DNA of 22,487 bases, from assembly GCA_964483245.1 (NCBI GenBank), contig CAZABP010000067.1:1-22487 (forward strand), written 5' to 3'. Of the stretch, positions 7,039 to 13,989 are shown piece after piece (positions within the stretch are counted from its first letter, which is position 1; every line of letters begins with the position of its first letter). Under the pieces are notes generated by a model, which made no database searches, was not told the origin of the DNA, and was given only the letters and a program-made list of their open reading frames with translations. The translations under genes and the position numbers were made by a program. This DNA comes from CAZABP01 sp964483245. GTDB lineage: Bacteria > Planctomycetota > UBA1135 > UBA2386.

Positions 7039-8985
7039 TCACTTCGGTTCCACCAGCAGGTAGCCGCACATCTCCAGGTGCAGGGCCGAGCAGAACTCGG
7101 TGCAGTAGAACGGGAACACCCCGGCGCGGTCCGCCTTGAACGTCACGTTCGAGTGTTCGCCCGGCTCCAGGCTCAGGTTGATGTTGTGCGAGCCGATCGC
7201 GAAGCCGTGCGTCGCGTCCTTCGTCTGTTCGACGTTCGTGATGTGCAGGTGCACGATGTCCCCTTCCTTGACCCGGACGATGTCCGGCGTGAAGTGGCTG
7301 CGCACCGCCGTCATGAACACGTGGACCCCGTCGTCGCGCTGCTCGATCCGCGGCTTGTTCGCGACGGCGTTGTTCGGATCCACCTTGTGCGCGATCGGGT
7401 CGGTGCCGATCGGTGAGTAGATCTCGACCGGCTTCAGCTTGTCCGCCTTGATCATCTGCGCGTAGTGCGGCTCGCCGAGCGGCAGCGGCATGTCGTACAG
7501 GAGCTGGAGCTTCTGGCCGCCGAGGTCGATGAGCTGGAAGTTCTGCGGCAGCAGCGGACCGACGCCGTTGAACGCGTCGATCGCCCACTTGTTCATCGCG
7601 ATCAGGTACTTGCCGTCCGGACTGACCGTGTCCCCTTCGGCCGTGACCAGATGGCCGATGTTGTAGTGGACCGAGATCTTGTCGACGACCTTGAGATCGG
7701 CCAGCGACCACTTCGCGACCATCGAGTCGATGAACACCGACGTGTAGGCGTAGCCGTTGCCGTCGAACTGCGTGTGCAGCGGCCCGAGCCCGATCTCACA
7801 CTGGCCGCGGATCGCGTCCTGGAACGGCAGGATCGGCACGCCGTAGTCGTCCTTGCCGGCGTACTTCTTGTCCGCGATCAACTGCTTGATCTTGGCGAAC
7901 GAGTAGACCGTGGCGTGCGTGTCCAGCTTGCCGCCGACGACGATCTCCTTGCCGTCCGGCGTCAAGTCGACGCCGTGCGGACTCTTCGGCTCCGGCACGA
8001 AGTGCAGGAGCCCCTGCTCGACCGCGGTCGCCAATGCGATCACGCGCATGCCGGCGATCGTCGTGGTCCGGCCCTGCTGCACGAGCTGCTCCGCCTTCTT
8101 CCAGTCGATGACGTGCAGGTAGTCCATGTCGCTCTGCGACGCGCCGGACTCCATCGGCGGGCGGTTCTCCAGCGTGCCGCCGTAGGACCGCTCGACGTTG
8201 AACGAGTTCAGGAAGACGTAGCCGTCACTGTCGAGTTTGCCGGCGTCTGCGAGGTCCTGACAGTACGGCGGCAGCTCGATCGCCCAGGACTGATCCGGCA
8301 GGAGCCGGCCGGCCTCCTTGTCGAACTTCCAGAAGATGATCGCGCCGCGGTACTTCTCGTTCCACTCCTCGATCGGCGCGTAGCCGCCGCCGAGCGGGGC
8401 CGGGTACTGCGCCGTCTCGATGACGTACTCGCTGTTGGGCGTCACGAACGCGGCGCCGTGGTCCGACTCGATCAGTTCGCTGGTGACGATCTGCTTGGTC
8501 ATGAAGTCGTTCAGATCGATGACCGCGATGCGCGGGTTCGCCTTGTCGTTGACGAACAGGTACTTGCCGTCGTAGTCGCCGTTCGTCTCGCTGAGCGCCG
8601 GATGGTGGACGTCGGCCCAGGTCAGTTGCCGCCCGTCACGGTTGCCCTGCGAGATGACGTCCCCGCTCTGGTCGCCGTAGCCCCAGCCTTGCCACGGCTC
8701 CGGCGTGAACACGCCGATGTACTTGAGGATCCGCATGCTCGGCACGCCGATCACGATGACCTGGCCGCCGTGCCCGCCGGACGCGAACGTCAGGTACTCG
8801 TCGTACTTGCGATTGGGCGTGTACGTCTTCAGCGCCGCCGTGACGTCGGCTTCGCTGAGGCCGCGGGCTTTCATCAGCTCGACGAGCGAGGCAGATGTGC
8901 CGCCATTGCCGCCGCAGGCAGCGAACGACGCAGCGAGGATCGCGACTGCCGCGATCGAGGATCGTGAGGAACGGGTCGACAACAT
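7039..8985 (-). CDS. nosZ: Nitrous oxide reductase, clade II (Sec-type, predicted lipoprotein)
   Basis: Catalyses N2O + 2 H+ + 2 e- to N2 + H2O outside the cytoplasmic membrane. The 648-residue product has a short signal with no twin-arginine motif, ending in FAAC-GG (Cys24). This marks a Sec-exported, probably lipid-anchored, clade II enzyme. A seven-bladed propeller carries all seven CuZ histidines: DVHHPA (127,128), SDHGA (176), PHGVD (337), LHTQFD (404), NIGHL (445) and EPHYAQ (507). The C-terminal cupredoxin holds CuA: His593, then CTEFCSALHLEM (Cys628, Cys632, His636, Met639). DVHHPALSET is the clade II form of the first CuZ motif. GGAG lies eight bases before the ATG. The gene sits between a cytochrome c and nosD. 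The protein looks complete and functional. Confidence 0.97.
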   Translation of the reverse strand: MLSTRSSRSSIAAVAILAASFAACGGNGGTSASLVELMKARGLSEADVTAALKTYTPNRKYDEYLTFASGGHGGQVIVIGVPSMRILKYIGVFTPEPWQGWGYGDQSGDVISQGNRDGRQLTWADVHHPALSETNGDYDGKYLFVNDKANPRIAVIDLNDFMTKQIVTSELIESDHGAAFVTPNSEYVIETAQYPAPLGGGYAPIEEWNEKYRGAIIFWKFDKEAGRLLPDQSWAIELPPYCQDLADAGKLDSDGYVFLNSFNVERSYGGTLENRPPMESGASQSDMDYLHVIDWKKAEQLVQQGRTTTIAGMRVIALATAVEQGLLHFVPEPKSPHGVDLTPDGKEIVVGGKLDTHATVYSFAKIKQLIADKKYAGKDDYGVPILPFQDAIRGQCEIGLGPLHTQFDGNGYAYTSVFIDSMVAKWSLADLKVVDKISVHYNIGHLVTAEGDTVSPDGKYLIAMNKWAIDAFNGVGPLLPQNFQLIDLGGQKLQLLYDMPLPLGEPHYAQMIKADKLKPVEIYSPIGTDPIAHKVDPNNAVANKPRIEQRDDGVHVFMTAVRSHFTPDIVRVKEGDIVHLHITNVEQTKDATHGFAIGSHNINLSLEPGEHSNVTFKADRAGVFPFYCTEFCSALHLEMCGYLLVEPK

Positions 8986-9012
8986 GCTCGGATCTCCAGG
9001 TACGGGTAGTTG

Positions 9013-9034
9013 CGCGGCGCCCGCAGGCGCCGCG
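9013..9034 (-). other. Intercistronic hairpin between cytochrome c and nosZ
   Basis: A perfect 9-bp stem (CGCGGCGCC / GGCGCCGCG) closes a 4-base loop, 27 bases before the nosZ start, within the 117-base cytochrome c-nosZ spacer. No T-tract follows. It could protect the 5' end of processed nosZ mRNA or separate expression of the two genes. Confidence 0.55.
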
Positions 9035-9102
9035 GCGATCGTGATCGGTTGCCAAAGTGCGAGTGGTTGCGGCGGGCGTGGGCGCGTCCACCGTGGATCA
9101 GC

Positions 9103-9492
9103 TCACTTCGCGAACGAGCGGACCTTCTCGACCAGCGCCTGGACGACGCCTGGCTTGTCCTTCAACTGCGGGCTGGCGGGCATGTTCACGCTCTTTCCGA
9201 CGGCTGCGCCGCCGCGCACGATGATGGTGCGCAGGGCCTCGTCGGTGACCGAAGCCTGCCAGGCCTTGTCGGTATAGTTGCGCGGCTTCGGGTCCAGCGC
9301 GACGGCGCCCGGACCATCGCCCGTGCCGCTCTGGCCGTGACACGTCACGCACAGCGTGTTGAACAGGGTCTCCGCCTCCTTGCGGTCCGCCACCGAAACG
9401 GTCGGACCCCCGCCCCCGCAGGACGGCACCAAAATGAGCGGCACGAGTGCAGCGAACGTGAGCAGGAGAGTCTGCGGAAATCGTCTGGTCAT
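9103..9492 (-). CDS. Small lipoprotein c-type cytochrome, likely electron donor to NosZ
   Basis: A 129-residue mono-haem cytochrome c. It has a signal with a possible lipobox (VPSC, Cys25), the haem site CVTCH (48-52) and a likely axial methionine in SVNMPAS (Met104). The TGDGPGA and YTDKAW stretches are typical of class I cytochrome c proteins (Cytochrome_CBB3/cytochrome c family). It is the first gene of the nos run and probably passes electrons to the CuA site of NosZ, with both proteins held at the membrane. The ATG at 9492 is chosen because it starts the signal peptide; a TTG at 9573 would add 27 residues without signal character. No clear Shine-Dalgarno sequence is visible. Other roles as a general periplasmic electron carrier are possible. 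Confidence 0.9.
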   Translation of the reverse strand: MTRRFPQTLLLTFAALVPLILVPSCGGGGPTVSVADRKEAETLFNTLCVTCHGQSGTGDGPGAVALDPKPRNYTDKAWQASVTDEALRTIIVRGGAAVGKSVNMPASPQLKDKPGVVQALVEKVRSFAK

Positions 9493-9595
9493 CGGATCGG
9501 TCTCGAAGAAAGGAGCTGCCCACCGGCGAATTTCCGGCTGGCCGGGAAACCACAAATCCAGGTCTGAGAGCAAGATGCGCCGGCGCGGCCGGCCG
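9493..9595 (-). promoter_or_regulatory. Spacer presumed to hold the nos-cluster promoter
   Basis: This 103-base gap is the only sizeable non-coding space upstream of the cytochrome c-nosZ run. I see no FNR/DNR-type TTGAT-N4-ATCAA dyad and no convincing -35/-10 pair. A short CCGGC/GCCGG stem with a 2-base loop lies near 9535-9546. Transcription could also read through from the upstream methyltransferase gene. Confidence 0.35.
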
Positions 9596-10342
9596 TCAGC
9601 CGCGCGCCAGCACCAGATACTGTGACCACGAGGTGTGCGACCAATACGCCGCGCACATTTCGACCGCGTCCCGCGTCCGCACGGCGTGCGCCAGCAGCTC
9701 CTCCTCCCAGTACGGCAGCCGCACGAACCCCGAACCCTCGACCGCGTATCCGGCCGGCGCGAGCGCCGCCGCGAGCGCTTCGCGCGACGGCACCTCGCGG
9801 TGCGTCGCGTCGTCGTGGAAGTTCGAGATCACGACGTCGAATCCCGCCTCGCGCAACGCACCGATCGGTGGCAGCTCGGTCGTGTGCGCCGAGGGCCACT
9901 CGAGATACAGCCGCGCCTGCGCGGACGTGCGCTCCGCCAGGAAATGCGCCAGCGCGGCCCGGTCCTCCAGGTGCTCGACGACGTGGCAGGCGAACACCGC
10001 GTCGAACTTCCGCCCGCCGAACGACGGGGGCGCCTCCTCGAACCGGCCGATCTCGCGCGCCGCATAGCGCGCGAAGCCCGGCGCATCCGCCAGTGAGTAC
10101 GCATACAGCGCCAGGTCGCTGCGGTCGGCACCGGGCCAGCGCAGATAGTTGGCCAGCGACCCCTCGCCCGCGCCGAAATCGAGCACCTGCGCGCCATGCG
10201 GCAGCGAGCTCAGGAACGTGTAGCGCGGATGGCTGCGGTGGAACTGTGCAACCGCTTCCCCGTGCGGCAGCCGCGGCTGGCGCGGGCGCCGCAGCCAGGC
10301 GAGCAGGCTCTCCAGCGTCGGCGGTTCGGCGGTCGGCGGCAT
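9596..10342 (-). CDS. Class I SAM-dependent methyltransferase
   Basis: The 248-residue product carries motif I VLDFGAGEGS (53-62) and FDAVFACHVVEHLED (113-127), both typical of Methyltransf_11/23-type proteins that methylate small molecules, sugars or lipids. The substrate cannot be told from sequence. The N-terminal 50 residues contain FHRSHPRYTFLSSLPHG, as in methyltransferases from polysaccharide or surface-glycan clusters, but no such cluster is present here. No signal or membrane segment is visible. It lies upstream of the nos run on the same strand and is divergent from nadA. ATG at 10342 is the only good start. A link to N2O metabolism is not implied. Confidence 0.85.
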   Translation of the reverse strand: MPPTAEPPTLESLLAWLRRPRQPRLPHGEAVAQFHRSHPRYTFLSSLPHGAQVLDFGAGEGSLANYLRWPGADRSDLALYAYSLADAPGFARYAAREIGRFEEAPPSFGGRKFDAVFACHVVEHLEDRAALAHFLAERTSAQARLYLEWPSAHTTELPPIGALREAGFDVVISNFHDDATHREVPSREALAAALAPAGYAVEGSGFVRLPYWEEELLAHAVRTRDAVEMCAAYWSHTSWSQYLVLARG

Positions 10343-10416
10343 CGGCGCAGGCGGGACGGGGGGCGGGCGGTTCTAGCCAGCCGGCTGCGGCCGGACAATG
10401 CCGGGACGCGTGGTTT

Positions 10417-10451
10417 GCGCCGCCGCGCGGCGCGGCCGATGATGCTCGGCC
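10417..10451 (+). promoter_or_regulatory. Two adjacent hairpins in the nadA leader
   Basis: GCGCCGC / GCGGCGC (7 bp, 3-base loop, 10417-10433) is followed without a gap by GGCCGA / TCGGCC (6 bp, 6-base loop, 10434-10451). The second ends three bases before the nadA ATG, where a ribosome site would normally lie, and no Shine-Dalgarno sequence is visible. It may control initiation, but high GC makes chance stems common. Confidence 0.35.
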
Positions 10452-10454
10452 CCG

Positions 10455-11411
10455 ATGACCGCAGTCGACATCGATCCGACGCTGGACCTGTTCGCCGAGA
10501 TCGAGCGCCTCAAGCGCTCGCGCAAGGCGATCCTGCTGGCGCACTACTACCAGGAGCCGGACATCCAGGATGTCGCCGACGTGCTCGGGGATTCGCTCGA
10601 CCTCGCCCGGCGCGCGCGCGACGCGAAGGACGTCGACGTGATCCTGTTCGCCGGCGTCCACTTCATGGCCGAGACGGCCAAGATCCTGAACCCGGACAAG
10701 GTCGTCATCGTGCCGGACCTCGAGGCCGGCTGCTCGCTGGCCGACTCCTGCCCCGGCGACAAGCTCGCCGCCTGGCGCCGCAGCCATCCCGAGCACTACG
10801 TCGTCAGCTACATCAACTGTTCGGCCGCGGCGAAGGCGGAGTCCGACATCATCTGCACGTCGTCGAACGCCGAGCAGATCATCCGCAGCGTGCCGGCCGA
10901 CCGGCCGATCCTGTTCGCGCCGGATCGCAACCTCGGCGCCTGGCTGATGCGCCGCACCGGGCGCAGGATGGATCTCTGGCCCGGCACCTGCATCGTGCAC
11001 GTCACGTTCAGCGAGCGGATGGTCGTCGACCTCAAGGCGCAGCATCCGGAGGCGAAGTTCATCGCGCATCCGGAATGCGAGCAGCACGTGCTGGCGCACG
11101 CCGACTTCGTCGGCTCGACGCGCCGGCTGCTCGAGTTCGTGCAGCAGGACCCGGCGCAGAAGTTCATCGTCGGCACCGAGTCCGGGATCCTCTACACGAT
11201 GCGCAAGGCGGCGCCGCACAAGACTCTGATCGAGGCGCCGGTTGCCGACCGCGGTGCCTGCTCCTCCTGCAGCCAGTGCCCGCACATGAAGCGCAACACG
11301 CTGGAGAAGGTCTACCTGGCGCTGCGCGACCTGCAGCCGCGGATCGAGCTCGCGCCGGAGCTGATCGCGCGCGCGCGCGTGCCGCTCGATCGGATGCTCG
11401 CGCTGTCCTGA
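10455..11411 (+). CDS. nadA: Quinolinate synthase NadA
   Basis: NadA condenses iminoaspartate with dihydroxyacetone phosphate to quinolinate in de novo NAD synthesis, using a [4Fe-4S] cluster. The 318-residue product has LLAHYYQEPDIQDVAD (27-42), AGCSLADSCP (Cys93), PGTCIVH (Cys179) and CSSCSQCPHM (269-278, Cys275 the likely third ligand by analogy with the CxxCxxC of E. coli NadA). The ATG at 10455 starts the domain directly. Its TGA overlaps the zwf ATG by one base. No nadB or nadC is in the window. Confidence 0.96.
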   Translation: MTAVDIDPTLDLFAEIERLKRSRKAILLAHYYQEPDIQDVADVLGDSLDLARRARDAKDVDVILFAGVHFMAETAKILNPDKVVIVPDLEAGCSLADSCPGDKLAAWRRSHPEHYVVSYINCSAAAKAESDIICTSSNAEQIIRSVPADRPILFAPDRNLGAWLMRRTGRRMDLWPGTCIVHVTFSERMVVDLKAQHPEAKFIAHPECEQHVLAHADFVGSTRRLLEFVQQDPAQKFIVGTESGILYTMRKAAPHKTLIEAPVADRGACSSCSQCPHMKRNTLEKVYLALRDLQPRIELAPELIARARVPLDRMLALS

Positions 11412-12916
11412 TGGTCAACCCGCTGCGCGACGAGCTGGCCGGCGCGCGCAGTGCGCAGCCGTGCGTGCTCGTGATTTTCGGCGCGACCGGCGACCTGACG
11501 CAGCGCAAGCTGGTGCCGGCGCTGGCCGGACTGCAGCGGGACGGCCTGCTGCCGTCGTCGTTCGCCGTGGTCGGGTTCGCGCGCCGGCCCAAGAGCGACG
11601 AGCAGTTCCGCACCGAGCTGGCCGAGGGGGTGCGCATGCACGGCCGCGAGGGTGCGGCGTCGGCGTTCACCGACCTGGCGCCACGGATCCACTACCACCG
11701 CGCCGACTTTTCCGACGAGTCCGGCTACGGAGCCCTGCGGCAGCGGCTCGCAGCCCTCGACCAACAGCTCGGCACGCGCGGCAACCGGCTGTTCTACCTG
11801 GCAACGCCGCCGAGCTCGTACTCCGAGATCCTCGCGCAGCTCGCTGCGAGCGGGCTCTCGGCGGAGCAGGATGGCTTCGCGCGCGTCGTCGTCGAGAAGC
11901 CGTTCGGCCACGACCTGGAGAGCGCGCACGCGCTGAACGCGCAGGTCAACGCCGCGTTCCGCGAGCGGCAGGTGTTCCGCATCGACCACTATCTGGGCAA
12001 GGAGACGGTGCAGAACATCCTCGCGCTGCGGTTCGCGAACGGGATCTTCGAGCCGCTGTGGAACGAACGCTACGTCGACCACGTGCAGATCACGGTCGCG
12101 GAGTCGATCGGCGTCGGGTCGCGCGGCGCGTACTTCGAGGAATCCGGGATCCTGCGCGACATGATCCAGAACCACCTGCTGCAGGTGCTGACGCTGGTGG
12201 CGATGGAGCCGCCGGTCTCGTTCGCGGCCGACGCCGTGCGCGACGAGAAGGTCAAGGTGCTGCGCGCGATCCGCTCGTTCACGCCGCAGGCGGTGCCGGC
12301 CGCGACCGTGCGCGGGCAGTACCACCGCAGCTTCACCGGCGGCGACGAGGTGGCCGGCTACCGCGAGGAGGCGGCCGTCGCACGCGAGAGCCAGACCGAG
12401 ACCTACGCCGCCGTCCGGCTCGAGGTCGAGAACTGGCGCTGGGGCCGCACGCCGTTCTTCCTGCGCTCCGGCAAGCGGATGCCACGGCGCGTCTCCGAGA
12501 TCGCGGTGCACTTCAAGCGGCCGCCGCACCATCTGTTCGAGAGCCATCGGCCGCCCGATCCGAACATGCTGCTGATCCGCGTGCAGCCGGATGAAGGGGT
12601 CTCGCTGCGCTTCGCGTCCAAGGTGCCGGGCCCGGACGTTCGGTTGCGCGACGTGCGGATGGACTTCCGCTACGGCACGACGTTCGGCGGCAGCAGCGCC
12701 GACGCCTACGAGCGGTTGCTGCTGGACGCGATGATCGGGGACCCGACGCTGTTCGCGCGCCGGGACGAAGTGGAACAGGCCTGGCGCATCGTGGATTCGA
12801 TCGTCGCCGGCTGGCGCGAGGACAGCAGCGAGCCGCATCCTTACGACGCCGGATCCTGGGGCCCCGAGCCCGCCGATGCGCTGCTCGGGCTGGGCCGGAA
12901 GTGGCGCCGGCCATGA
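11411..12916 (+). CDS. zwf: Glucose-6-phosphate 1-dehydrogenase
   Basis: Oxidises glucose 6-phosphate to 6-phosphogluconolactone with NAD(P)+, the entry to the oxidative pentose phosphate pathway. The 501-residue product has the nucleotide motif GATGDLTQRKL (24-34), the substrate motif RIDHYLGKE (190-198, with His193 and Lys197) and the likely catalytic base His255 in MIQNHLLQ. The length is standard. The start ATG (11411) shares its A with the nadA stop (TGATG), so translation is coupled, and the opcA start overlaps the stop. The longer in-frame opening upstream lies wholly across nadA and is not real. Confidence 0.97.
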   Translation: MVNPLRDELAGARSAQPCVLVIFGATGDLTQRKLVPALAGLQRDGLLPSSFAVVGFARRPKSDEQFRTELAEGVRMHGREGAASAFTDLAPRIHYHRADFSDESGYGALRQRLAALDQQLGTRGNRLFYLATPPSSYSEILAQLAASGLSAEQDGFARVVVEKPFGHDLESAHALNAQVNAAFRERQVFRIDHYLGKETVQNILALRFANGIFEPLWNERYVDHVQITVAESIGVGSRGAYFEESGILRDMIQNHLLQVLTLVAMEPPVSFAADAVRDEKVKVLRAIRSFTPQAVPAATVRGQYHRSFTGGDEVAGYREEAAVARESQTETYAAVRLEVENWRWGRTPFFLRSGKRMPRRVSEIAVHFKRPPHHLFESHRPPDPNMLLIRVQPDEGVSLRFASKVPGPDVRLRDVRMDFRYGTTFGGSSADAYERLLLDAMIGDPTLFARRDEVEQAWRIVDSIVAGWREDSSEPHPYDAGSWGPEPADALLGLGRKWRRP

Positions 12917-13845
12917 TGCTCGCCGCCGAGAAACCGGTCGGGTTGACGCGGATCGACCGTGAGTACGCCGCCCTGTGGACCTCGCTCGAACACGACGAGC
13001 CGGAGCTGCCGCTCGGCCGTGCGATCACGGCGAACCTGATCGTCGTCGGTGACGCGTCGGACGAGGACGCGTTGATCTACACGATCGACCGCGTGCTGCT
13101 GCGCCACCCGTGCCGCGCGTTTCTGATCCTGCGCAGCGATCGCGCGGAGGCGCTGACGGCGCACCTCGGGATCGGCCTGCGCCCGGCCGACACCGAGAGG
13201 ATCGTCGTCGTCGAGCTGCTGACGTTGAGCTGCGGCGCGGGGGAGTTCGGCAAGCTGCCGGGGCTGTTGCGCCCGTTGCTCGTGCAGGACCTGCCGGTGC
13301 AGCTCTTCTGGGCGCGCGGGATGCCGGACAACGCGTGGGAGCTCGCCACGATGGCGCGGCTCGCAGATCACGTCGTCGTCGACTCCTCGCGGTTCTCGCA
13401 CCCGCGCAGCGACCGCGCCCGGCTGCAGGCGATCCAGGGCATCACGCCGGTCGACCTCGCCTGGCTACGGCTGCGACCGTGGCGGCGCGCGCTGGCCGAG
13501 GCGTTCGAGCACGTCGACTGGCAGGAGTCGGAACCTACGCAGGTGCGGATCCTGCACGGCGCCGGCGGCGCGGTCGCCGCCGCGCACCTGCTCGGCGACT
13601 GGCTGGCGCGGCGCCTGCGCGCGTCGATCGACTACGCCGAAGATCCGGCGCCGGTCGTCTGCACGCAGCCGTGCGAGCTCGAGCTGCAGCACGGCGAGGC
13701 GCACGTGTCGATCCGGTTCCTCGAGGCGACGCAGCGGTTGCAGGTTTCGGTCACACTCGCCGACCGCTGCCTGCTGCCGTTCTGCACGCCGGCGTCGCTG
13801 GCCCCGGCGGGCGATCTGCTGGCGGCGGCGATGGATGGGGGGTGA
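12913..13845 (+). CDS. opcA: OpcA, glucose-6-phosphate dehydrogenase assembly/activator protein
   Basis: OpcA proteins promote assembly or redox activation of G6PD in cyanobacteria and are linked to zwf in actinobacteria. The 310-residue product has the OpcA layout: an N-terminal TRIDREYAALW block, RAITANLIVVG, HPCRAFLILRSD and LLVQDLPVQLFWARGMPD, then a C-terminal domain. The call rests on these blocks and on position directly behind zwf. The ATG at 12913 overlaps the zwf stop (ATGA); a second ATG follows at once (12916), and a GTG at 12901 is less likely. Its last codons (LLAAAMDGG) contain an 18-base sequence that is repeated after the next gene. Confidence 0.9.
   Translation: MMLAAEKPVGLTRIDREYAALWTSLEHDEPELPLGRAITANLIVVGDASDEDALIYTIDRVLLRHPCRAFLILRSDRAEALTAHLGIGLRPADTERIVVVELLTLSCGAGEFGKLPGLLRPLLVQDLPVQLFWARGMPDNAWELATMARLADHVVVDSSRFSHPRSDRARLQAIQGITPVDLAWLRLRPWRRALAEAFEHVDWQESEPTQVRILHGAGGAVAAAHLLGDWLARRLRASIDYAEDPAPVVCTQPCELELQHGEAHVSIRFLEATQRLQVSVTLADRCLLPFCTPASLAPAGDLLAAAMDGG
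13817..13834 (+). repeat. 18-bp direct repeat, copy 1 (inside opcA tail)
   Basis: The 18 bases starting TGCTGGCGG, inside the last opcA codons, recur exactly at 15662-15679. Similarity then continues loosely (a G-run followed by TGAGG in both). The copies bracket the FG-GAP gene. The core is GGC-rich, so chance is not excluded. Confidence 0.65.
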
Positions 13846-13847
13846 GG

Positions 13848-13865
13848 GCGTCGGGTCATCGACGC
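13848..13865 (+). terminator. Weak hairpin just after opcA
   Basis: GCGTCG / CGACGC, a 6-bp stem with a 6-base loop, starts two bases after the opcA stop. There is no T-tract. It could end or trim the nadA-zwf-opcA message, but the evidence is thin. Confidence 0.3.
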
Positions 13866-13989
13866 ACACCTCGAGTACAGCGAACTCTGGCTGGCCGGGC
13901 GTGCTGGGAATCGTCTCACGACACGTAACCCACCTGTGCGCGCGGCAAACTGCTCACGTCTGCTGATGGCAGCGTCCGATCCAGAGGAC

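Noticed and set aside
9493..9595. FNR/DNR box upstream of the nos run
   Set aside because: No TTGAT-N4-ATCAA or close variant could be found on either strand.
9489..11285. 598-codon open frame on the minus strand across the methyltransferase and nadA genes
   Set aside because: Low-complexity product, overlaps recognised genes; shadow frame.
11312..12838. 508-codon open frame antisense to zwf
   Set aside because: No domain; zwf on the plus strand is certain.
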